Assembly: GCA_024635625.1 (NCBI GenBank)
Contig: JAGXIQ010000008.1
Span: 1-38,236, forward strand
Origin: Loktanella sp.
GTDB taxonomy: Bacteria; Pseudomonadota; Alphaproteobacteria; Rhodobacterales; Rhodobacteraceae
Reading direction: 5' to 3'
DNA length: 38,236 nucleotides
Below the pieces are notes generated by a model. That model did not search any database. It had not been told where the DNA came from and was given only the letters and a program-made list of their open reading frames with translations. Numbering within the stretch: the first letter of the stretch is position 1; every line of letters begins with the position of its first letter. Both the position numbers and the translations under genes were made by a program. Positions 34,207 through 38,236 of this stretch are shown one piece after another.

Positions 34207-36399
34207 CTCCGGACGTGTGTGGAGCGATATATCGAGCGCCGAATGCGCAATATTTTTGGCGACATCGAAGGCGGTGAAAATATCGGTGTCTCGGCGACAA
34301 GCCTCTTCGAGGCACATACAAGCCTCGGCAAGAGCAGGGAAGCCCAGTATCCCTGAGAGCGAGATCACATCATGTGCGCGGTGGGCCAACTCAAGCCGGT
34401 CAAGCGCTGTTAGGGACGTCGCGAAGGTACGTTCAATGCGACGACGAAGCTCTTTTGTCGCCGAAACGATCTTATCCTCGCCTAGAAGTTTGAGCATCGA
34501 CTCGGGTACCTCTGTTTCAGCATCTTGTGGCGCGGGATCGGCGGAATCTGCAACAGCAGCCGCACGGCCCAGGCATGCGGTCACCTTTTCTAGCAACTCG
34601 CTTTTACGGAAAGGCTTGGTGACATAGTCGTTCATGCTGGCCTCACCGAACATCTTGACTTGGTGGGGCAGCACGTTCGCAGTCATGGCAATGATTGGTA
34701 CATGGGCGGCCGGATGATCGAGCTCTCGGATTCGGGCGGTCGCGGTCAAGCCGTCCATCACAGGCATTTGGATGTCCATCAGGACCACGTCGTAAACGCC
34801 GGTCTGCACCATCTTTACAGCCTCGGCGCCGTTTTCGGCCACGTCCACTTTGTGGCCGAAATTGGTAAGCAGCGCCCAAGCGAGATCGCGATTGTAATCA
34901 AGGTCGTCGACAAGAAGAATGCGGCAGCGCACGGCAGCGCTTTGTGGCAATGGGTCCGGCATCGTCGCCGTATCGGGCTTGCGTGCAGTTGGCAATTTGC
35001 ATGGAATTATAAACCAGAACGTCGATCCCTCACTCTTCCGGCTCTGAACGCTGATCTCGCCCCCCATTTCGCCGGCGAGGCGCTTCGAAATCGCCAGCCC
35101 GAGGCCGCTGCCTCCAAAGCAAGACGTCCGCGTTTGCTCTACTTGAAAAAACCGGTCGAAGATCCGGTTAACGTCAGCCTCCGCCATACCGATTCCGGTG
35201 TCACGCACGGTAAAGCGGATGCACGGCCCCGACACGCGGTCAACTTTGTCCACGGTCACGTGGACGTGTCCTTTCTCGGTGAACTTGCAGGCGTTATTCA
35301 GCAGATTCAGGAGTACCTGACGAATGTATCCCTCATCCCCGACGATCTCCTCCGGCAGGTCAGAGGCAAAACCGACCTCAAGTTGCAGTCCCTTTTGCTT
35401 GGCTTGGTTGGCGACCATCGACGTCGCATTATCGATCAACTGCACAAGCGAGAAGGGGTGCGGCCGCAGTTTTAACCGTCCAGCCTCGATCTTTGAGAGG
35501 TCGAGGACCTCATTCACGGTTGAAAGCAGGGCGGCACCGGCAAACTGAAGCCTTTCGAGATAGCGCCTTTGGTCTAGGTCAAGCCGGGTGTCGCCAAGTA
35601 GTTCGGAATAACCAATGATCCCGTTTAACGGGGTGCGGATCTCATGGCTCATAGAGGCGAGGAAATCGGTCTTGGCGCGGCTCGCCTCTTCAGCGCAGAC
35701 AATTGCCTTTTCGGCGGCCCTGCACGCGGTTTTGAGTTCGCGCACCCTGCGGCGGTTTTGCGAAACGTAGGCCCTAACGGCCAGGCCGACCCACGTGACA
35801 AGGAAGGCCAGAAGCGTCAAGAACCTGATAATCGAACCTTCCCGTGCGACAGTATGTTCGTGCTCTTGGTCGAGCAAGACATCAAGTTTGGAAGTCTCGG
35901 CTGCGATGAGGAGATTCACATCCGCGGCAATCTGCGCGAGGCGGCGCGACCGGTCGGCAGCGGCCCCACCATTTGGCATTGCATAGGCGGCAAGCTGTTC
36001 GCGGACGAGACGAGTCAGGTGTGCCACCCGCGACTGGTGCCCGGTCCCCAGCGTCAGTGCCCCGAGAGTCTCGAGCAGAGCTGGCAATTCGAAAATGGCT
36101 GTCTTGCGGCGTTCAATAGACTCAAACTGGCTTGTTGCTGCGTCGGTTAATTGTGCGAGTTCCGCTCGCTGTATGGCGTCACGGATCGCCCAGCTTATGT
36201 CACGAGTCTGTAAACTGTCCTCGACATAAGCAATGCGGCTGACTGGTTGACCAAGCCAATCATACTTTATCCCGGTGTCAATTATAAAGTTGATCAAAAT
36301 CAGCGACAGCGGCAAGATTGTCAAAAATAGGATCGTACGCCCGATATGGCGCGGACCATTCGGGTTCAAGACCATGGGAGTGGTGGCGAAAATCGTCAT
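34177..36399 (-). CDS. Hybrid sensor histidine kinase with receiver and HPt domains
   Basis: A 740-residue membrane kinase. Two membrane segments (about residues 20-42 and 190-211) enclose a periplasmic sensor region of about 150 residues with no recognisable domain. The H-box is [10 protein letters not shown] (H252), with N-box [10 protein letters not shown]1 DTGIGM and G2 [12 protein letters not shown] receiver follows ([13 protein letters not shown]; phospho-aspartate in [12 protein letters not shown]), then an HPt domain ([13 protein letters not shown]). The ATG at 36399 lies one base after the regulator's stop, so the two genes are co-transcribed. The last nine codons and the stop come from the IS6-type element, so the native C-terminus is lost. 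It likely signals to the LuxR-type regulator. Confidence 0.9.
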   Translation of the reverse strand: MTIFATTPMVLNPNGPRHIGRTILFLTILPLSLILINFIIDTGIKYDWLGQPVSRIAYVEDSLQTRDISWAIRDAIQRAELAQLTDAATSQFESIERRKTAIFELPALLETLGALTLGTGHQSRVAHLTRLVREQLAAYAMPNGGAAADRSRRLAQIAADVNLLIAAETSKLDVLLDQEHEHTVAREGSIIRFLTLLAFLVTWVGLAVRAYVSQNRRRVRELKTACRAAEKAIVCAEEASRAKTDFLASMSHEIRTPLNGIIGYSELLGDTRLDLDQRRYLERLQFAGAALLSTVNEVLDLSKIEAGRLKLRPHPFSLVQLIDNATSMVANQAKQKGLQLEVGFASDLPEEIVGDEGYIRQVLLNLLNNACKFTEKGHVHVTVDKVDRVSGPCIRFTVRDTGIGMAEADVNRIFDRFFQVEQTRTSCFGGSGLGLAISKRLAGEMGGEISVQSRKSEGSTFWFIIPCKLPTARKPDTATMPDPLPQSAAVRCRILLVDDLDYNRDLAWALLTNFGHKVDVAENGAEAVKMVQTGVYDVVLMDIQMPVMDGLTATARIRELDHPAAHVPIIAMTANVLPHQVKMFGEASMNDYVTKPFRKSELLEKVTACLGRAAAVADSADPAPQDAETEVPESMLKLLGEDKIVSATKELRRRIERTFATSLTALDRLELAHRAHDVISLSGILGFPALAEACMCLEEACRRDTDIFTAFDVAKNIAHSALDISLHTRPEGSVKNFLLG

Positions 36400-36400
36400 C

Positions 36401-37042
36401 TTATTCGGCGAGAAGCCTGGCGCCCATAATCGCGGCGGCCGAGCGGCTGCTCGTACCAAATATGCGGAATAAGGCCGACAGGTGCACCTTCACGGTGCCT
36501 TCAGAAAGAGCGAGGACCCGGGCGATCTCCTTGTTCGATTTGGCCTCTATCAGCAGGCCAAGTACGTCCTTTTGCCGGGGGGTCAGGCTTTCGATCATCG
36601 CTTGCGTCGAGACGCCGGCCTGGTCCCGATCTTCTTGGTCGAGATCAGTGATCAGGTGTGGCACATAGATCAGGCCATCCATAACGAGCGCCAGTGCATT
36701 GCGGATGCTGGCGGCCCCAATGGCCTTAGGTACATATCCGTTCATGCCACTGGTCAGCGCGAGAAGGACGTCATCGCGGCGCCGCGATCCAGAAATCACT
36801 GCGATCTTCAGGTCGGCAAAGCTTTCGCGCACGGCTCGCAAACTCGACGCGCTTTTCATGCCGGGCATCGCAAGGTCGAAAAGGGCCAGCGAAATGTCGT
36901 CACGCGAAGAGAGACAATCGACAGCATCATCGAGCGACGTGGCCTCAATGACCTCGGAAAAGCCGAGTTGTTCGGTGAGAATCATACGGATCGCCATGCG
37001 GAAAAATTCATCGTCGTCCGCGATCAGGGCAATCCTGACCAT
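36401..37042 (-). CDS. LuxR/NarL-family response regulator
   Basis: A 213-residue response regulator. The receiver has the acidic cluster ADDDE near the start, phospho-aspartate D56 ([10 protein letters not shown]) and the conserved lysine in YVPKAIG. The C-terminal LuxR-type DNA-binding domain runs from [12 protein letters not shown] to the recognition helix [12 protein letters not shown]. The ATG at 37042 gives the usual length; an in-frame ATG at 37162 would add 40 residues of AT-rich, unconserved sequence, but has an AAGG upstream and cannot be excluded. The kinase gene follows after one base. Target genes are unknown; the small exported protein upstream is a candidate. Confidence 0.9.
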   Translation of the reverse strand: MVRIALIADDDEFFRMAIRMILTEQLGFSEVIEATSLDDAVDCLSSRDDISLALFDLAMPGMKSASSLRAVRESFADLKIAVISGSRRRDDVLLALTSGMNGYVPKAIGAASIRNALALVMDGLIYVPHLITDLDQEDRDQAGVSTQAMIESLTPRQKDVLGLLIEAKSNKEIARVLALSEGTVKVHLSALFRIFGTSSRSAAAIMGARLLAE

Positions 37043-37239
37043 TGGATTGGTTTGCACCTGACCGGATACAGTTTGTTCAAGAATACTTTTTTGTGAGTTG
37101 AGTGCTGAAAAGGTTAACAAACGTGAATAATCTAAAGAATTTTCTGCAGAGAAACTAATCATGATGAGTGCCTTACTAAATGTCGATCTTGGGAAGCACG
37201 CCGAAGGCCCAACCCGACGACGCAGAAGCCTTTCCATCG

Positions 37240-37479
37240 TCAGCCCCCAAAGATCCAACGGAACAACGAAGAAAGGAAACCGCCAAGCCCGCCACGTCTG
37301 CCGCGCTCCCCGCTGCTCGAAGCGCCACCGCCAGAGCGCGCTACGGCCTCGGAAGCGAGGGATGTTGAAAGAAGGAACGTGACGGCGGGCGCCGCCGCAG
37401 CAAACCGCCCCGACTTCTTGATGAACTCGCGTCGATCCGGAGAGGTTGGCGCTTTTTGCCCAATATCAGAACGTTTCAA
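37240..37479 (-). CDS. Small Tat-exported glycine-rich protein
   Basis: A 79-residue protein not recognised as any family. A twin-arginine signal is clear (DRREFIKKS at residues 15-23, then a hydrophobic stretch to ASEAVA). The mature part would be only about 30 residues: a Gly/Ser/Arg-rich stretch (RSGGGASSSG, then GRRGGLGG) ending in FLSSLFRWIFGG, an amphipathic-looking tail. The TTG at 37479 is chosen because GGGAGG lies about nine bases upstream; an earlier TTG at 37500 lacks such a site. It lies about 200 bp upstream of the response regulator gene and reads the same way, so it may belong to the same regulon. It could be a false call, but the Tat motif makes that less likely. Confidence 0.6.
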   Translation of the reverse strand: MKRSDIGQKAPTSPDRREFIKKSGRFAAAAPAVTFLLSTSLASEAVARSGGGASSSGERGRRGGLGGFLSSLFRWIFGG

Positions 37480-38081
37480 AACCTCTAACCTCCCGTACAA
37501 ATATGACTATTTCATGTCCTGTCAGGTTGGTGTGACAGTCAGAAACCGTCAATTGACCCTTAGGAGGATCCATTTCGGGTGGGTCGACGCTTTAATTCGT
37601 ATGTAGTCTATGGTGACGCCATGGCCGGGCAACCGATGCTGCGCTATCAAGAAATATTTGTTTAAAAACAACAATTTAAATATCATGGCGTATCTTCGTT
37701 GCTCAAGGCATAGTTGTCCGCGCAAACGGGCACACCATCATTCGAATGATAGCAGGGGCGCACCGAAATCCAAGATTCTGTGAAAGTCTGCTCGCCAGAC
37801 TAATGCTGGGCGTAAGCAGCGCAGCAAAAGAATGCGAAGGTTAGACCAAATCATCCCAGCTTGGCGGCGCAACGTCGCTAGAAGATCTGGCATCGCGCAA
37901 TAGAGGTAGCGACACCTTTGGCAGCCTCACCCGATCGGGTCACCCCCCCCCATGCTGTTTGCTTTTATACCGCGTGAGAACGCCGGTGGAATACTGCACC
38001 ACGTGAGCGGCGAGATTGTCTTGTCGCAGATGGGCTGATTGGCCTGTCCTGTTAGGCTCTTCGTTTTGGCGGAGGGCGGGA
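37480..38081. other. Gene-free stretch with short palindromes
   Basis: About 600 bp with no supported gene. It contains an AT-rich patch with the perfect palindrome TTGTTT-AA-AAACAA (37658-37671) and a 12-bp palindrome ACCCGATCGGGT (37929-37940), followed by nine cytosines. The first may belong to the promoter of the small exported protein; the second has no neighbour to serve except the IS21-type element, whose left end should lie somewhere after 37950 but could not be fixed. Confidence 0.4.
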
Positions 38082-38236
38082 TTGAAGCACGTGGGTTTGT
38101 ATGGGCGCGTTCGTCACGCTGTTCTTGTTGATGGCATGAGCCGTCGGGAAGCGGCGCGTATTTTCGGGATCAACCGCCGCACGGTTGAGAAGATGCTGCG
38201 ATTTTCGATCCCGCCAGGATATCGACGCGATAAAGA
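38082..38236 (+). CDS. istA: IS21-family transposase (IstA), 5' part only
   Basis: The first 51 codons of an IstA-type transposase, running off the window end. The N-terminal helix-turn-helix reads GLYGRVRHAVLVDGMSRREAARIFGINRRTVEKML and continues FSIPPGYRR, matching IS21-family IstA. A GGAGGGCGGG ribosome site precedes the TTG start. The rest of the element, with the istB helper gene expected downstream, is outside the window. Confidence 0.82.
   Translation, partial: MKHVGLYGRVRHAVLVDGMSRREAARIFGINRRTVEKMLRFSIPPGYRRDK

Noticed and set aside
34660-35475. 271-codon plus-strand open frame opposite the histidine kinase
   Set aside because: It covers conserved kinase motifs on the other strand and shows no family features of its own.
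1-38236. CRISPR arrays, tRNA or rRNA genes
   Set aside because: No regularly spaced repeats and no cloverleaf or rRNA-like sequence were noticed on reading; a covariance search was not possible.

Overview
The window looks like an accessory catabolic region of an alphaproteobacterium, most likely a Rhodobacterales (Roseobacter-type) genome. This is an inference from the GC-rich sequence, the tightly overlapping solute-transport operons, the protein styles and the IS6- and IS21-type elements. No rRNA, tRNA or CRISPR array was seen. The layout is three solute-uptake and hydrolysis modules, then a region interrupted by insertion sequences, then a sensory operon.

Module A (278-12708). A two-gene leftward operon (cysteine hydrolase, then NAD-dependent epimerase/dehydratase) diverges from a long rightward run. 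That run holds a complete branched-chain-amino-acid-type (Liv) ABC transporter (livG, livF, livH, livM and a binding protein), an N-formylglutamate-amidohydrolase-like enzyme, an RpiR/SIS regulator, a glutamine-synthetase-like ligase, an SDR dehydrogenase, an amidase-signature amidase and a second cysteine hydrolase. Repeated TGTAACA half-sites lie in the divergent promoter region. Together the genes predict import and breakdown of a small amide or amine whose identity cannot be read from sequence.

Module B (12889-24576). A lone family-5 peptide-binding protein, a DmpA/BapA-type P1 aminopeptidase, a proline-iminopeptidase-like hydrolase, a full Dpp-type peptide transporter (permeases, two ATPases, second binding protein) and a convergent D-aminopeptidase. 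This suggests scavenging of peptides with D-residues, beta-residues or proline. About 700 bp of apparently decayed sequence separates the transporter from the D-aminopeptidase gene.

Module C (24713-31316). Two related but diverged IS6-family elements in the same orientation bracket a polyamine-type ABC transporter (Tat-exported binding protein, ATPase, two permeases) and a nitrilase-superfamily amidohydrolase. Both transposase genes are damaged.

The right part has a divergent LysR regulator and class II aldolase/adducin-family pair, a third decayed IS6-type element whose end supplies the last codons of a hybrid histidine kinase, a LuxR-type response regulator co-transcribed with that kinase, a very small Tat-exported glycine-rich protein just upstream of this pair, and the start of an IS21-type transposase running off the window end.
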